Shown piece after piece: positions 9,839 through 19,310 of a stretch of 64,000 nucleotides of DNA. Numbering within the stretch: position 1 is the stretch's first letter; every line of letters begins with the position of its first letter. Where the stretch lies: the NCBI GenBank assembly GCA_031292555.1, contig JARLGV010000030.1:62001-126000 (forward strand). Direction: 5' to 3'. A model generated the notes under the pieces. That model had not been told where the DNA came from. It saw nothing but the letters and a program-made list of their open reading frames with translations, and made no database searches. The position numbers were made by a program, and so were the translations under genes. The DNA is from Fimbriimonas sp. (GTDB taxonomy: Bacteria; Armatimonadota; Fimbriimonadia; Fimbriimonadales; Fimbriimonadaceae).

Positions 9839-11481
9839 TGGTCGTCGTTCCCGAATTGCATGGCGCCTTTCCGGGCAGGGCCCTGGTATTTTGGCTTTTG
9901 GATCGAAGTTCCCACGCCAACGCCCGAAAGCACCTCGACCGCCGACCCAGACGACGGCCCCACTACAATGTACTGCCGCTTGGCCGGCGTCTTGGGATCC
10001 TTGGAAGGGATCTCGACAAAGGATTTCTTACCGTCTTTGCCCACGTATTCCAATGGAAGAGTGACCACGTCATGGTGATTGACCACTTCCATCGTGCATT
10101 TGGCCGACATGCCCGATCGCAAATTGGGGGTCGCGTCCTTGAGGAGTATCTCGACTTCGTACTTCACCACGGAGTCGGTAGACGTGGCGGTAGTCGTACC
10201 GCTGGAGCTGTCCTTACTGGCCGGAGCAATCTTGTTGACGGTCCCCGTAAATGTGTGGTTTGGAATCGCGTCCACATCTACCTTTGCCGGCATGCCGACC
10301 GTCATCTTGGCGACGTCGATTTCGTTTACGTCCAGTTTCACGCGCATCGCGGTTCGATCCTCGATCTTGACGATCGTCGTACCACTGCTGAACTGGCTGA
10401 GACCGGTAGCTAACTCGCCGACTTGGAGAGACTTCTTGGTGACAATCCCACTTATTGGCGCCCGAATGTCTGTTTCACTCAACTGACGCTCAGCATCTCC
10501 GACAACCGATTCAAGTTGAGAGACCGTTGCAAGATCCTGTTGGTGGGTCTTCTCCATTACTTCAGGGTCCCGCAGGCTTGCCTTTGCCCTTTCCAGGTCG
10601 GCCAAAGCAGATAAATAGTCGTGCCGCTTTACTTCGTCTTGAATGGAGTTTGCCTTCGCAATATCCAATGACGCTTGCGACTGTTTGATCGCCTCTTCAG
10701 CCTTGGTCAATTCGGCACGGAACTCGGCCGAAAGCTTGTCAAAGCTGATCTGAGCACTGTCCAAGCGCGTCTTGGCGAGAGCCAACGCCAAATCTGCGTT
10801 CTCGACAACTTTGCCCGACACGTACCCCTTGGTTTCCAGTTCGACCTGCCGATCGTAGTCCAACTTTGCGTTCGCCAAGCTGGCCTTGGCCTCGTCGAGG
10901 GCGCTCTTGGCCGCTGCCATCTGGGTCGGCTGGGCGCTATCAAGCAAGCGACGCTTTTCGTCTTGCGCCGTTTCGAGGTTCATTCTGGCTTGAGTGATCG
11001 CATTGGAAGTCAGACTCGGCTGAATTTTGAGTGCCAACTCCATCTGGGCGACCTTTGCCTTCGCCTGCTCGTACGCCGCCTTTACCTGAAGGCGGGTCTC
11101 CTGAATCGAAATGACCGTCTTCTCGGCGCCGCTCCGAGCGCCCATGAGTTGCGCCTGGTTCTGCTGAAGAAGCAAGCGGGTTTCCTTTGGGTCGATCAAG
11201 GCGATCAGTTGCCCCTGCGTGACGTGGTCACCCTCGTCGACGAAGAGCTTGGAAAGTCTGCCGGTGACCAGGCCCTTGACCTCGACGGATTTCACGGCAT
11301 CCACCGTGCCGGTTTCCACTATCTGTACGAGGAGGTCGCCTTTAGCTACCGTCATCTGGTTCTTTGACGCGGTTTTCGCAGCCTCGCCAGCCTTGGCAGC
11401 CGCCATGGTGCGGTACGCGTAGCCACCCAAGCCACAGACAACAAGCAAAACAAGGAACAGCGGAAGAATCGCTTTTTTCAT
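9835..11481 (-). CDS. MacA/HlyD-type periplasmic adaptor subunit
   Basis: 548 residues, longer than typical MacA (about 370). An N-terminal membrane anchor (AILPLFLVLLVVCGLGGYAYR) precedes a split biotinyl-lipoyl domain (VETGTVDAVKSVEVKGLVTGRL, closing with DIRAPISGIVTKKSLQVGEL). Between these halves lies a very long Ala/Lys/Glu/Gln-rich coiled-coil hairpin (about 100-330). Beta-barrel and membrane-proximal domains end the protein. The long hairpin suggests contact with an outer-membrane factor or a thick periplasm. It is first gene of a two-gene operon with the FtsX-type permease. Confidence 0.92.
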   Translation of the reverse strand: MKKAILPLFLVLLVVCGLGGYAYRTMAAAKAGEAAKTASKNQMTVAKGDLLVQIVETGTVDAVKSVEVKGLVTGRLSKLFVDEGDHVTQGQLIALIDPKETRLLLQQNQAQLMGARSGAEKTVISIQETRLQVKAAYEQAKAKVAQMELALKIQPSLTSNAITQARMNLETAQDEKRRLLDSAQPTQMAAAKSALDEAKASLANAKLDYDRQVELETKGYVSGKVVENADLALALAKTRLDSAQISFDKLSAEFRAELTKAEEAIKQSQASLDIAKANSIQDEVKRHDYLSALADLERAKASLRDPEVMEKTHQQDLATVSQLESVVGDAERQLSETDIRAPISGIVTKKSLQVGELATGLSQFSSGTTIVKIEDRTAMRVKLDVNEIDVAKMTVGMPAKVDVDAIPNHTFTGTVNKIAPASKDSSSGTTTATSTDSVVKYEVEILLKDATPNLRSGMSAKCTMEVVNHHDVVTLPLEYVGKDGKKSFVEIPSKDPKTPAKRQYIVVGPSSGSAVEVLSGVGVGTSIQKPKYQGPARKGAMQFGNDDQ

Positions 11482-11565
11482 ACAATCGCCGGAAATATCG
11501 CAGTCGGAGCCCGATTGGTTGCAGATTTGGCCCCTTTTTTACGAAAAGAGAGTCAAACCGGCGAG

Positions 11566-12621
11566 CTACTTCGAACCGATCCAAAGATTCGAGGTGTTCT
11601 TGGGCACCGTTGAGTTCTCAGGATAGACCAAATAGACGGTTCGTTTCGAGTAGTTCCACGCCTTTTCAAAATCAGATCGCTTATAAACTCGTCGGACTTG
11701 ATTCTTGAAGGCGGGATCGTTGATGACCGGCTCTCCATCCTTCGTGAACCCGACGAGTACGACAAGATGGCCCGATTCGGTGGGGGATAAGGGCAAGCCC
11801 CTAAGGAGATCAAACGAAACAGAGCAGATGACGGGTAATCCATCATCGATCCACTTCTCGAGATCGGTGATCCCGTTGAACCGTGCCACATACGCCCGCA
11901 TACCAGGAAACGACCCGGCGTAAGCGGTATTGAAGGGCCAGTTTCCCGCACCTTTATAGACTGGATCCCACACATGAGCCTCGACCTCGGGAACGTCCTT
12001 ATTCATCTCAGGCTTTCCCAAAACGTTGGAGTAGTGCCACAGGATCATCGAAACCGAAGTCGCGCTGCACAGAACCCCTCCGTTTGGGTAGTTCCCCTGT
12101 GCCCGTTCGGGAACGTCGATCGTCTTCCCCCATGCCGATGTGACCGATGGCTCAGCCACCGGGGTTTCGGCGCCGTTCTCAAACGAAAATGCAAGCAGTT
12201 TTAGCCTGGCCTGAGGGCCATCGGCGATTGTCCGCAACGTAATTCGGGCGTCGATCTTGGTCGCAGACTTCTTCAAAATGAGCGTGTCGGTGTCGACCAG
12301 ACCATCTGAGCCGTGCTGCCCCTTGACGCTTCCCCGAGGCTTCGCGTTCACGTCTAGAGACCACTCGCCCATCGTAAACCAACGCGTATCGAATCGGTCG
12401 CCATGGGCGCGGATCTCGACTTTCAACTCAGCGCCATCCGCCTGTTCGACGTTCCAAGAGGCAATCATCTCGTCGAACGGCATTCCGGCGTCAATATCCG
12501 TAAACTCTTTGACGATCTCTGCCCCCTTCGACGGGAACTCGAGGTTCGGTTCTAGCGAAACAAGTCGACAGTTAGAAGCGGATAATAGGGTCATAGAGAG
12601 AACGGCTAAGAGTGGGGACAT
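11566..12621 (-). CDS. Secreted C39-like cysteine peptidase
   Basis: 351 residues from the ATG at 12621, which gives a signal peptide ([18 protein letters not shown]) and has GAGG upstream; a longer form from 12675 lacks this logic. The N-terminal half is beta-rich and probably binds substrate or surface. The C-terminal half is a peptidase C39-like domain: Cys in [17 protein letters not shown], His in [11 protein letters not shown], and Asp/Asn in VINDPA. Such standalone secreted C39_2 proteins are frequent in environmental bacteria, but their substrates are unknown. Cys18 near the signal end may make it a lipoprotein, though the lipobox is poor. Confidence 0.8.
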   Translation of the reverse strand: MSPLLAVLSMTLLSASNCRLVSLEPNLEFPSKGAEIVKEFTDIDAGMPFDEMIASWNVEQADGAELKVEIRAHGDRFDTRWFTMGEWSLDVNAKPRGSVKGQHGSDGLVDTDTLILKKSATKIDARITLRTIADGPQARLKLLAFSFENGAETPVAEPSVTSAWGKTIDVPERAQGNYPNGGVLCSATSVSMILWHYSNVLGKPEMNKDVPEVEAHVWDPVYKGAGNWPFNTAYAGSFPGMRAYVARFNGITDLEKWIDDGLPVICSVSFDLLRGLPLSPTESGHLVVLVGFTKDGEPVINDPAFKNQVRRVYKRSDFEKAWNYSKRTVYLVYPENSTVPKNTSNLWIGSK

Positions 12622-12676
12622 CGTAACCTCACACCGGTCGATTCGCGGTCCTTCATCGTACCACGCAAACGACATA

Positions 12677-12706
12677 TTGCCAGTGCTGGACCGATTGAGG
12701 TATATT
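12677..12706 (+). promoter_or_regulatory. rpsD promoter
   Basis: TTGCCA at 12677-12682, an 18-base spacer, TATATT at 12701-12706. The leader of about 45 bases contains alternative short hairpins (CTGGC/GCCAG and GGCAA/TTGCC, 12715-12737). Confidence 0.55.
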
Positions 12707-12756
12707 CAACCGTTCTGGCAAGGCTTTGCCGCGCCAGTGACCTGCATAGAGACATA

Positions 12757-13365
12757 ATGGCGACCTACCGAGGAAGAAAAACCGATATTTGCCGCACCGT
12801 CGGCTACGACATTTGGGGAAAGGCCAAGAGCCCGGCTACCAAGCGCGCGTACCCCACTGGCCAGCACGGCCCCAATCTGAAAGATCGCCGTCAATCCGAG
12901 TATGGCGAGCAGTTGTTAGCCAAGCAGGTTATCCGCCGCTATTACAACATGCTTGAGAAGCAGTTCGCTACGACCTTCAAGAAGGCCCAGCGAATGAGCG
13001 GCAACACCAGCTTGAACTTCCTGCGCTTGCTTGAACTTCGGCTTGCGACGGTCGTTTGGAGACTCGGTTATGCCCGCACAATCTTCCAAGCCCGCCAGAT
13101 TGTCAACCACTGCCACATTCTCGTGAATGGCCGCGTCGTAAACATCCCCAGCTTCCAGCTGAAAGTAGGCGACGAGATCCAAGTACGCGACCGCGAAGTG
13201 AGCCGCAACATTGCTCGCAACAACCACTTCGAAGGTGCGCCGGTTCCGGCCTACATCGAGTCGGACGTCACCCAGTTCCGCGGCAAGGTCAGTTCCCTGC
13301 CGGAGCGCGAGGACTTTCCGAAGTTCTTCCAAGAGCAGCAGGTCGTTGAGTATTACGCTCGCTAA
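12757..13365 (+). CDS. rpsD: 30S ribosomal protein S4
   Basis: 202 residues. N-terminal region with [18 protein letters not shown], then the S4 core and the RNA-binding S4 domain (about 95-160: [50 protein letters not shown]). It ends VEYYAR, close to the usual VEFYSR. The zinc-type Cys cluster at the N-terminus is missing, so this is the C-minus form. The gene stands alone rather than in the alpha operon, as in Bacillus, with its own promoter and strong terminator. The structured leader may serve S4 autoregulation, which is inference. Confidence 0.98.
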   Translation: MATYRGRKTDICRTVGYDIWGKAKSPATKRAYPTGQHGPNLKDRRQSEYGEQLLAKQVIRRYYNMLEKQFATTFKKAQRMSGNTSLNFLRLLELRLATVVWRLGYARTIFQARQIVNHCHILVNGRVVNIPSFQLKVGDEIQVRDREVSRNIARNNHFEGAPVPAYIESDVTQFRGKVSSLPEREDFPKFFQEQQVVEYYAR

Positions 13366-13384
13366 ATCTCACCTTTAAGCTCTT

Positions 13385-13430
13385 AAAACCCCCGAGTCGG
13401 ACTGCCGGCTTGGGGGTTTTATTTTTTATT
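13385..13430 (+). terminator. rpsD terminator
   Basis: AAAACCCCC (13385-13393) pairs with GGGGGTTTT (13412-13420), with partial inner pairing, then ATTTTTTATT. Strong Rho-independent form. Confidence 0.9.
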
Positions 13431-13442
13431 GCGGCTCGGTTC

Positions 13443-14498
13443 CTATCGGCCGAGAATGCGATCGACTGCCACGATCCAGCTTTCAAGCTGATTCATCGTC
13501 ACTGCCCCCATGTTGCTCACCTGGAAGTACTTGTCGCGAAGCTCTCCCTTGCAGCCATAGATCACGAACCCTTCAGCGAGATTCGCCTCGAACCAATCGT
13601 CGAATGTGAAACCGGCCGGGAGGGTCATCGTCGAAAGCGTGCAGGACATCTCATCGAAGGGCACTGCGGAGCAGAACCCCCTTATACACAGCTCCTGCCG
13701 AAGGTAGGCGGCCCTGTCTGCATAGTCGTCGCCCCTGGTCTTCGAGCCAGATCCGGGATATTCCCTTAACGCCTGGCGAAAAGCCGACAGCGCTGGCACC
13801 GGTGGAGTCAGGGGCGGTACAGCACCGGCGTACCGCGCGAGATTCATGTAGTAGCTGCGCGCCCGGCATGACTGCACGGTTTCTACCAACGAGTCGTGCA
13901 CAAGAACGAAACCGACACCTGGCAAGCCATGCAGGCACTTATTTGCAGACGCCGTGACCGCACTCAGGTTCGAGAGGTCGATCGCGTCCGCACCAAAGCT
14001 GCTCATTGCGTCGACCAGACAAGTCACGCCGTAGTTGCGACACAATTCGCCCAGCCGGGCGATATCGTTCAGCCGTCCCGTGGTCGTTTCGTTGTGCGTT
14101 CCGATCACTGCCTCGAATTGCGCGCCGAGCTTTGCGTTGATCCGTTCGAAATCCCATGGTTCCAGCCATCCGTGGGAAACCGTCTCGAAGGGGATACGGT
14201 GGATCTCGAAGATGTCTCGTATACGTTCGCTGTAGTAACCGTTCTCCAAGATCAGAACCGGGCCAGTCTTGACGCACGACGTGATCATCGCCTCAACGGC
14301 TAGCGTTCCAGAGCCACCCAGCAGATAGGCGTGCCAATCAGTCTGCGTTTGGCCATATACTTCCAGCAAACGCTCTTTGGTCTCCCGAATGAGCGACAAG
14401 TATTCGGGATCCCGATGGTTGAGATCCGGCAGTGCCGAGGCTTGTCGCACCGTCTCGGAAGTCATACAAGGGCCGGGAGTTAGGAGAACTTTGGACAT
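13443..14498 (-). CDS. Class V aminotransferase, 2-aminoethylphosphonate-pyruvate transaminase (PhnW)-like
   Basis: 351 residues of fold-type I PLP enzyme. Motifs closely follow PhnW and alanine-glyoxylate aminotransferases: LLTPGPCMTSETV at the N-terminus, GSGTLAVEAMI, GTHNETTTGRLNDI, VDAMSSFGADAIDL, and the PLP lysine in SANKCLHGLPGVGF. A PhnW role would convert 2-aminoethylphosphonate and pyruvate to phosphonoacetaldehyde and alanine, but no phnX or phnY is nearby. Its start lies inside the 3' end of trpA (19-base overlap), so it is probably translated by coupling. A serine- or phosphoserine-linked role is an alternative given the trp context. Confidence 0.75.
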   Translation of the reverse strand: MSKVLLTPGPCMTSETVRQASALPDLNHRDPEYLSLIRETKERLLEVYGQTQTDWHAYLLGGSGTLAVEAMITSCVKTGPVLILENGYYSERIRDIFEIHRIPFETVSHGWLEPWDFERINAKLGAQFEAVIGTHNETTTGRLNDIARLGELCRNYGVTCLVDAMSSFGADAIDLSNLSAVTASANKCLHGLPGVGFVLVHDSLVETVQSCRARSYYMNLARYAGAVPPLTPPVPALSAFRQALREYPGSGSKTRGDDYADRAAYLRQELCIRGFCSAVPFDEMSCTLSTMTLPAGFTFDDWFEANLAEGFVIYGCKGELRDKYFQVSNMGAVTMNQLESWIVAVDRILGR

Positions 14499-15310
14499 GT
14501 CGATGCGGGTTGGGCGGATAGATGGATAGTGCCACGTTTCAGCGATCGCACTGCCTCAACGATCTTCTCGCGCCCTTCGCCGCCGTTCCATTCTCGATGC
14601 AAAAGGTTCACCAGGAAACTGCCTACGACTGCGCCGTCGGCTACTTCGCATACCATGCGGACGTGTTCCGGAGTGGAGATCCCAAATCCCACGCACACCG
14701 GCTGACTGGTCTTAGCTTGGATACGCTGGACAAGCGCCTTCACGTCGGTCGGAACGCTATTCTCGGCGCCCGTCACACCAGTTCGTGAGACTGCGTAGAC
14801 GAAGCCGGTAGCTCTTGCGCACACTTCGTCGATGCGCGACTCCGTGCTGGTCGGCGCTACCAGGAAGATCGTGTCGATCCCCACCTGCCCACAAGCCGCG
14901 CACCAATCGTCCGCTTCGTCCGGCACCAGGTCGCTCACGATCGTCCCCGAGATTCCGGCATCTCGGCTCGCCGTTGCGAAGTCGCTCAGCCCGAAACGCA
15001 AGATCGGGTTGTAGTAGCCCATCGTTACGAGAGGAACGCCGGCACTCGCCTTTGCCGCCTCGGCCAAGATCTGATGCGCGGTTACTCCGCGATCGAGCGC
15101 TCGCTGGCTACTCGCCTGAATCGTCGGCCCCTCGCCAAACGGGTCGCTGAACGGAATGCCGATCTCGATTGCATCCGCGCCCCCCTCGACCAGGGCCTCT
15201 AGAATCGCCGGAAGCTCATCCAGCGGCTGGTCCCCCGCAGTCAAGAAGAGGATCAACGCCTTCTCATGGCGCTCTTTCAACAATGCAAATCGGTCGGAAA
15301 GCGTAAGCAC
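14480..15310 (-). CDS. trpA: Tryptophan synthase alpha chain
   Basis: 276 residues from the GTG at 15310, where family homology begins (LSDRFALLKERHEKALILFLTAGDQ). A TTG at 15358 would add 16 unlike residues. The TIM barrel carries the catalytic Glu and Asp in ADAIEIGIPFSDPFGEGPTIQ, plus GYYNPI, the YAVSRTGVTG loop and VGFGISTPEHV. It cleaves indole-3-glycerol phosphate to indole and glyceraldehyde 3-phosphate. trpB and other trp genes are not adjacent, so the pathway is split. The downstream PhnW-like gene overlaps it. The tail after residue 255 (Ser/Thr/Gln rich) is non-conserved. Confidence 0.95.
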   Translation of the reverse strand: MLTLSDRFALLKERHEKALILFLTAGDQPLDELPAILEALVEGGADAIEIGIPFSDPFGEGPTIQASSQRALDRGVTAHQILAEAAKASAGVPLVTMGYYNPILRFGLSDFATASRDAGISGTIVSDLVPDEADDWCAACGQVGIDTIFLVAPTSTESRIDEVCARATGFVYAVSRTGVTGAENSVPTDVKALVQRIQAKTSQPVCVGFGISTPEHVRMVCEVADGAVVGSFLVNLLHREWNGGEGREKIVEAVRSLKRGTIHLSAQPASTCPKFS

Positions 15311-15699
15311 TCCGTAGATTCTGCCAGACCCGCGCCTTTGTCTGCATGCGCCACCCAAGGAACGCGGTCCCGGCTACAGTCACCGCCTCTCCAAGCCACA
15401 TTTCGAAGCATACGCGACTGGTCCCAGCCCAAACGCCGATGTGTTCAAGCCTGAGTCAGACCTCCAACTATGCACATCAAACAACGCGGCGCACGATAGA
15501 GCCGGATCGACGCGTTGGCAGTAACACAATGGAGGTCCGGCAGAACTCCACTGCGTCTTTAAGTCCCGCCAGCACTTGAGCCTCCAGGTCGCCGAGGCTG
15601 AACCCGATGAAGCTTCGCGCGTCTCAGTATCGGGGGATACTGCCAACGTCCGCCATGTAGCCCTCACCTATTCACGGCGAAGCCGGAAACGCTTCCCGG
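15311..15699. other. Intergenic region upstream of trpA and pgk
   Basis: About 390 bases between divergent genes, with no ORF of convincing codon use. One perfect hairpin is seen: CAGTATC-GGGG-GATACTG at 15625-15642. A TAGACT hexamer at 15700-15705 is a likely pgk -10, giving a short leader with AGGAG before the pgk start. Confidence 0.5.
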
Positions 15700-15725
15700 T
15701 AGACTCTACACCGCTAGGAGAACAA

Positions 15726-16904
15726 ATGGGCCTTCAAAAAAAGACTGTCAAAGACATTGACGTATCCGGAAAGAAAGTATTGGTTCGATGCGATTTCAAC
15801 GTGCCCCTCGACCAGGGCCGGATTACCGACGATCGACGCATCACCGAAGCACTTCCCACCATCAAGTATCTCATTCAGAACGGCGCCACCGTCATTCTTG
15901 CGAGCCACTTGGGTCGCCCGAAAGGAGTAACTCCCGAATTCTCCCTCGCACCAGTCGCCGTTCGGCTGGCCGAGTTGTTGGGCCAACCGGTTCCGCTTCT
16001 GCCGGACTGCGTGGGGGAAGCAGTAAAAGCTGCCGTTGACGCCTCGAAGCCTGGCGATGTGCTGCTGCTAGAGAATGTTCGCTTCCATCCGGAAGAGGAA
16101 AAGAATGTACCGGAGTTCGCGGCACAGCTGGCCACTCTTGCCGAAATCTACGTTAATGATGCCTTTGGCACCGCGCACCGAGCACATGCCTCTACGGAGG
16201 GGGTCGCCCATACGCTTCCGGGGGTGTCCGGCTTCCTTATCGAGAAGGAGATCAACTACCTCGGCCAAGCCGTCGAGAACCCCAAGCGGCCGTTCGTGGC
16301 CATCATGGGCGGAAGCAAAGTCAAGGATAAGATCGCCCTGATCGACAATATGCTCCCCAAGGTCGATCGACTCTTGATCGGCGGCGGTATGGTATTCACT
16401 TTCTTTAAGGCACTGGGTTACGAGATCGGAAAGTCGCTTCTCGACGAAACCAGCCTCGAGTATGCCGCCAAGCTCCTCGCCGAGCACCCCGACAAGATCG
16501 TGCTGCCCACTGACATTGTAGTCGCCTCCGAACTGACAGACACGGCGGAAACTCAAACGGTTGGAGTGGACGCAATCCCGGCGAACCTGATCGGCGCGGA
16601 CATCGGACCTGCTTCCCAGGCACTATTCCGTGAAGTTATCTTGGGAGCCGGCACCGCGCTGTGGAACGGACCCATGGGCGTATTCGAGAAGAAGCCGTTC
16701 GAAGCGGGCACCAAGGCGGTCGCTATTGCCTTGGCGGAAAGCCACGCGCTAACGATCGTCGGTGGCGGAGATTCCGCTGCTGCGGTCGAGAAGTTCGGAG
16801 TGGCCGACAAGATGAGCCACGTCAGCACCGGTGGGGGCGCTAGCCTAGAGTTCCTCGAAGGAAAGGAACTACCAGGCATCGCTGCACTGCAGGACAAGCC
16901 CTGA
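15726..16904 (+). CDS. pgk: Phosphoglycerate kinase
   Basis: 392 residues. All family blocks are visible: [70 protein letters not shown], and the nucleotide loop [13 protein letters not shown] with [19 protein letters not shown]. It makes 3-phosphoglycerate and ATP from 1,3-bisphosphoglycerate in glycolysis. Start at 15726 has AGGAG six bases upstream; the open frame extends further but without homology. gap and tpiA are not neighbours. The next gene begins three bases after its stop codon. Confidence 0.98.
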   Translation: MGLQKKTVKDIDVSGKKVLVRCDFNVPLDQGRITDDRRITEALPTIKYLIQNGATVILASHLGRPKGVTPEFSLAPVAVRLAELLGQPVPLLPDCVGEAVKAAVDASKPGDVLLLENVRFHPEEEKNVPEFAAQLATLAEIYVNDAFGTAHRAHASTEGVAHTLPGVSGFLIEKEINYLGQAVENPKRPFVAIMGGSKVKDKIALIDNMLPKVDRLLIGGGMVFTFFKALGYEIGKSLLDETSLEYAAKLLAEHPDKIVLPTDIVVASELTDTAETQTVGVDAIPANLIGADIGPASQALFREVILGAGTALWNGPMGVFEKKPFEAGTKAVAIALAESHALTIVGGGDSAAAVEKFGVADKMSHVSTGGGASLEFLEGKELPGIAALQDKP

Positions 16905-16907
16905 TTG

Positions 16908-17570
16908 ATGTTCTTCTGCCTTAGAATTGATCTGGATTACGTTCCTTGGGATACTCCGGACGCGAAGGAGTTTGGGCACGGTGAACCGGCCATGTTGCTC
17001 CGCATCTTGGAACTCGCCCGAAATACAGGGCTGAAGTTTCATTTCTTCGCGTCCAATCGAGTGCTTCGCGCGTTTCCGGCCAACACCGATGCAGTGTTGA
17101 ACGAAGGGCACGATCTCGATTGGTTCTGCAAACACCCGGACGCGCCTGGTGCGCGCTTCGAAGAGGCAAAAGCCGAGTTTGCGGCATTGGGTCACGAGCC
17201 GAAGGGTTTCGCCCTCCGTGCGCCTTGGCCAACCGGGATCGAGGCCTTCCCAGGTATGGAGAAACTCCAGTTTGTGAGCGGCCCCCCCGGATCGATTCCT
17301 GCGACCATTCGCTACTTCCCGGTCGAGGGACGATCCGTACGTGACGTTGCTCGCACTGGGATCACGGCGCGAAGCTGGGTCGATACGACAAAAACCCAGC
17401 TTCGGGAAGCCGCCAGCCGCAATATTGGATTGACCCTACCGGTACGACCCCAGGTCCTTGCCCGACTCGATCCCAAGATGAACTACATCAAGGAACTGCT
17501 AGACCTTGCGGGAGCCGTCGGCATGCCGATTCTCACGCTACGCGAAGTCTTAGTCGCGCAGCCCCGATAG
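16908..17570 (+). CDS. Polysaccharide deacetylase-like protein, function unknown
   Basis: 220 residues, start at ATG 16908 (TTG at 16905 is possible), directly behind pgk and probably coupled to it. It opens CLRIDLDYVPWD, resembling the first strand and metal-binding Asp pair of NodB-type deacetylases, then a helix and strand (LKFHFFASN) and GHDLDWFCKHPD, which resembles the HxxxH/P metal motif with changes. The end (MPILTLREVL) fits the last barrel strand. No signal peptide is seen, so it is cytoplasmic. Substrate unknown. The altered motif may mean a different activity or none. Confidence 0.55.
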   Translation: MFFCLRIDLDYVPWDTPDAKEFGHGEPAMLLRILELARNTGLKFHFFASNRVLRAFPANTDAVLNEGHDLDWFCKHPDAPGARFEEAKAEFAALGHEPKGFALRAPWPTGIEAFPGMEKLQFVSGPPGSIPATIRYFPVEGRSVRDVARTGITARSWVDTTKTQLREAASRNIGLTLPVRPQVLARLDPKMNYIKELLDLAGAVGMPILTLREVLVAQPR

Positions 17571-18014
17571 CGAGTTCACGATAGTCCACTCTGCTTCGGT
17601 TACCGGCATAACGCTGAGCCGTTGCCCCTTTCGCAGGACATGCATGTCCTCCAGGCCGGCGATCGTTCGAAGTTCGGCTAGAGAAATGACGCGGCTGAAC
17701 TTCTCGCGAAAGCTGACGTCCCGCAAGACCCACCTTGGCGCCTCTATCGGGCTCTTTGCGTCGAAATAGGTACTCGACGGGTCGAATTGGGTCGGGTCCG
17801 GGTATGCGGCGCTCACGATCTCCATCGTCCCAACGATTCCGCAAGGATCCGAGTTGGAGTGATAGAAGAACGCCATATCGCCCAGCTGCATCGTGTCGCG
17901 GAAGTAGTTGCGAACGGTGTAGTTGCGGCAACCTTCCCACATCGCCGGACTTTTGGCGGCCAAATCGTCGATCGAATAGCAATCGGGTTCGGACTTCATC
18001 AACCAGTAGTTCAT
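17550..18014 (-). CDS. EVE domain protein
   Basis: 154 residues covering a whole EVE (PUA-like) domain: MNYWLMKSEPDCYSIDDL, W/RNYTVRNYFRDTMQLGDMAFFYHSNSDPCGIVG, then AYPDPTQFDPSSTYFD and RWVLRDV. The family includes human THYN1 and binds modified bases in DNA or RNA. The bacterial role is not settled. It converges on the deacetylase-like gene and their 3' ends overlap by 21 bases. Start is the ATG at 18014; the segment upstream is the terminator of the DUF4097 gene. Confidence 0.92.
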   Translation of the reverse strand: MNYWLMKSEPDCYSIDDLAAKSPAMWEGCRNYTVRNYFRDTMQLGDMAFFYHSNSDPCGIVGTMEIVSAAYPDPTQFDPSSTYFDAKSPIEAPRWVLRDVSFREKFSRVISLAELRTIAGLEDMHVLRKGQRLSVMPVTEAEWTIVNSLSGLRD

Positions 18015-18040
18015 GGCAGGCGAATATGGTACCGGTTCCC

Positions 18041-18083
18041 CAAAAACGAAATCAGGGGCAAGCCGTTGGCTTGCCCCTGATTT
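18041..18083 (-). terminator. Terminator after the DUF2089-DUF4097 operon
   Basis: Perfect 16-bp stem (18049-18064 with 18068-18083), loop of 3, then CGTTTTTG on the minus strand. It lies between the DUF4097 stop and the EVE gene start. Confidence 0.85.
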
Positions 18084-18089
18084 GCTTGA

Positions 18090-19310
18090 CTATGCGCCGA
18101 TGCTGTCGCGCAGTTCGAGCGTGATATTGCCGGTAACCGCGCTCACATCAAGCGTTCCCGCTCCAGCTCCCAGCTTTCCGGTGACCCGGGATTCGGCACG
18201 CGCCTCATCCTCAAGGGCGATCGAGGAGTGTACGTTCCCACGCAGGGTGGACAGGCTCACACGACAATCGTTACCATCGGGGACGCCGATCATCGCATTG
18301 CCGTTGACCGTCCTTACGTTAAGCGTGCCCGAGATCGCCTCTTCGAGGTCCACCGTGACGTTGCCCGAAACTGTCTCAATTGAGACAACCTTGCCGCTAC
18401 TCGACGTCACCGTGATGTCGCCTGAAGCAGTCCGTGCCTTCAGGTTGCCCTTCGTTCGAACAGCCCGGATGTTGCCGGACTTGTTCTCCATTGTCACCGA
18501 TGCGCCGGCGCTATCTTCGATCGAGATATTCCCGCTCGAAGTGCTTACCTCTACGATTCCGTCGAGACCTCGCAGCGTGATATTGCCGGAACGGCCGTCG
18601 AGACGGCATCCGCCCTTGGTATCGACGACTTGGATGTCGCCTGAATCCGCTTTGATATCGACATTCGCGTGTCCGGGCAGTTGGATTTCAAGATCCACGC
18701 TGATTCCGTTGACGTCAGGTTGTCGAATCTCCACGATGTGGTCGCTTTCCTCGATGACCAGCGTAAACGTATCTGCCTTCGCCCGGGCCTCCTCAATCGT
18801 CGCACCACGGAAAGTCACATGTGCTGTCACACTGCCAACTTCGAATCCTCCGACGACCTTGATATCGCCCACCGCATTGTCGATCTTGAGCGTCTTGCCA
18901 ACCGGCACGGTCAGCGGCAAAGTGATGTCCCGCTCCTCGTGAGTCAGGAGCCAGCCAATGTTGACCTTGCCTTTACTGATCTCTTCGAGCCCGGTCTTCA
19001 ATTGCTCGAAACCCTTTTTTGCGCTCTGTTTGGCCTGCTTCGAAACTTCGCCCCAGTCGACGGATTCGATGCCTTCCTTCGTCATTTTCTCAATTGACTC
19101 GATGATCGTCCGGAACGGGTCCTTTGAATTCGGCTTCTTGCCTTCCGGCTCAGACGGAGGAGGAGGTGGAGGTGGCGGCTCCGCACTCTTCGCTTCGTTT
19201 TCGTCGTATCGATCGCTCTCGTAGAATGCGTCGATCAGCGCGGCGGCATCTTCCGGACTCAACTTTCCGTCCGCCACAAGTTTACTAATCCTCTGTACTT
19301 CTTCCCTCAC
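18090..19310 (-). CDS. DUF4097 beta-repeat protein with YvlB/LiaX-like N-terminus
   Basis: 406 residues. Residues 1-35 (EEVQRISKLVADGKLSPEDAAALIDAFYE) match the short helical domain found at the start of YvlB and LiaX. A run of eight prolines follows (EF-P dependence is likely), then an amphipathic helix region (about 65-115). The rest is a DUF4097 right-handed beta-helix-like array of repeats built on SGDI/SGNI turns (DSGDIQVVD, RSGNITLRG, SSGNISIED, KSGNIRAVR, ASGDITVTS, VSGNVTVDL). No membrane helix is seen. Relatives in Firmicutes act in envelope-stress sensing. It overlaps the DUF2089 gene by 4 bases. Confidence 0.85.
   Translation of the reverse strand: MREEVQRISKLVADGKLSPEDAAALIDAFYESDRYDENEAKSAEPPPPPPPPSEPEGKKPNSKDPFRTIIESIEKMTKEGIESVDWGEVSKQAKQSAKKGFEQLKTGLEEISKGKVNIGWLLTHEERDITLPLTVPVGKTLKIDNAVGDIKVVGGFEVGSVTAHVTFRGATIEEARAKADTFTLVIEESDHIVEIRQPDVNGISVDLEIQLPGHANVDIKADSGDIQVVDTKGGCRLDGRSGNITLRGLDGIVEVSTSSGNISIEDSAGASVTMENKSGNIRAVRTKGNLKARTASGDITVTSSSGKVVSIETVSGNVTVDLEEAISGTLNVRTVNGNAMIGVPDGNDCRVSLSTLRGNVHSSIALEDEARAESRVTGKLGAGAGTLDVSAVTGNITLELRDSIGA

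Noticed and set aside
15380-15667. Minus-strand 95-codon frame between trpA and pgk
   Set aside because: No start signal, no motif and atypical composition; the region more likely holds promoters.
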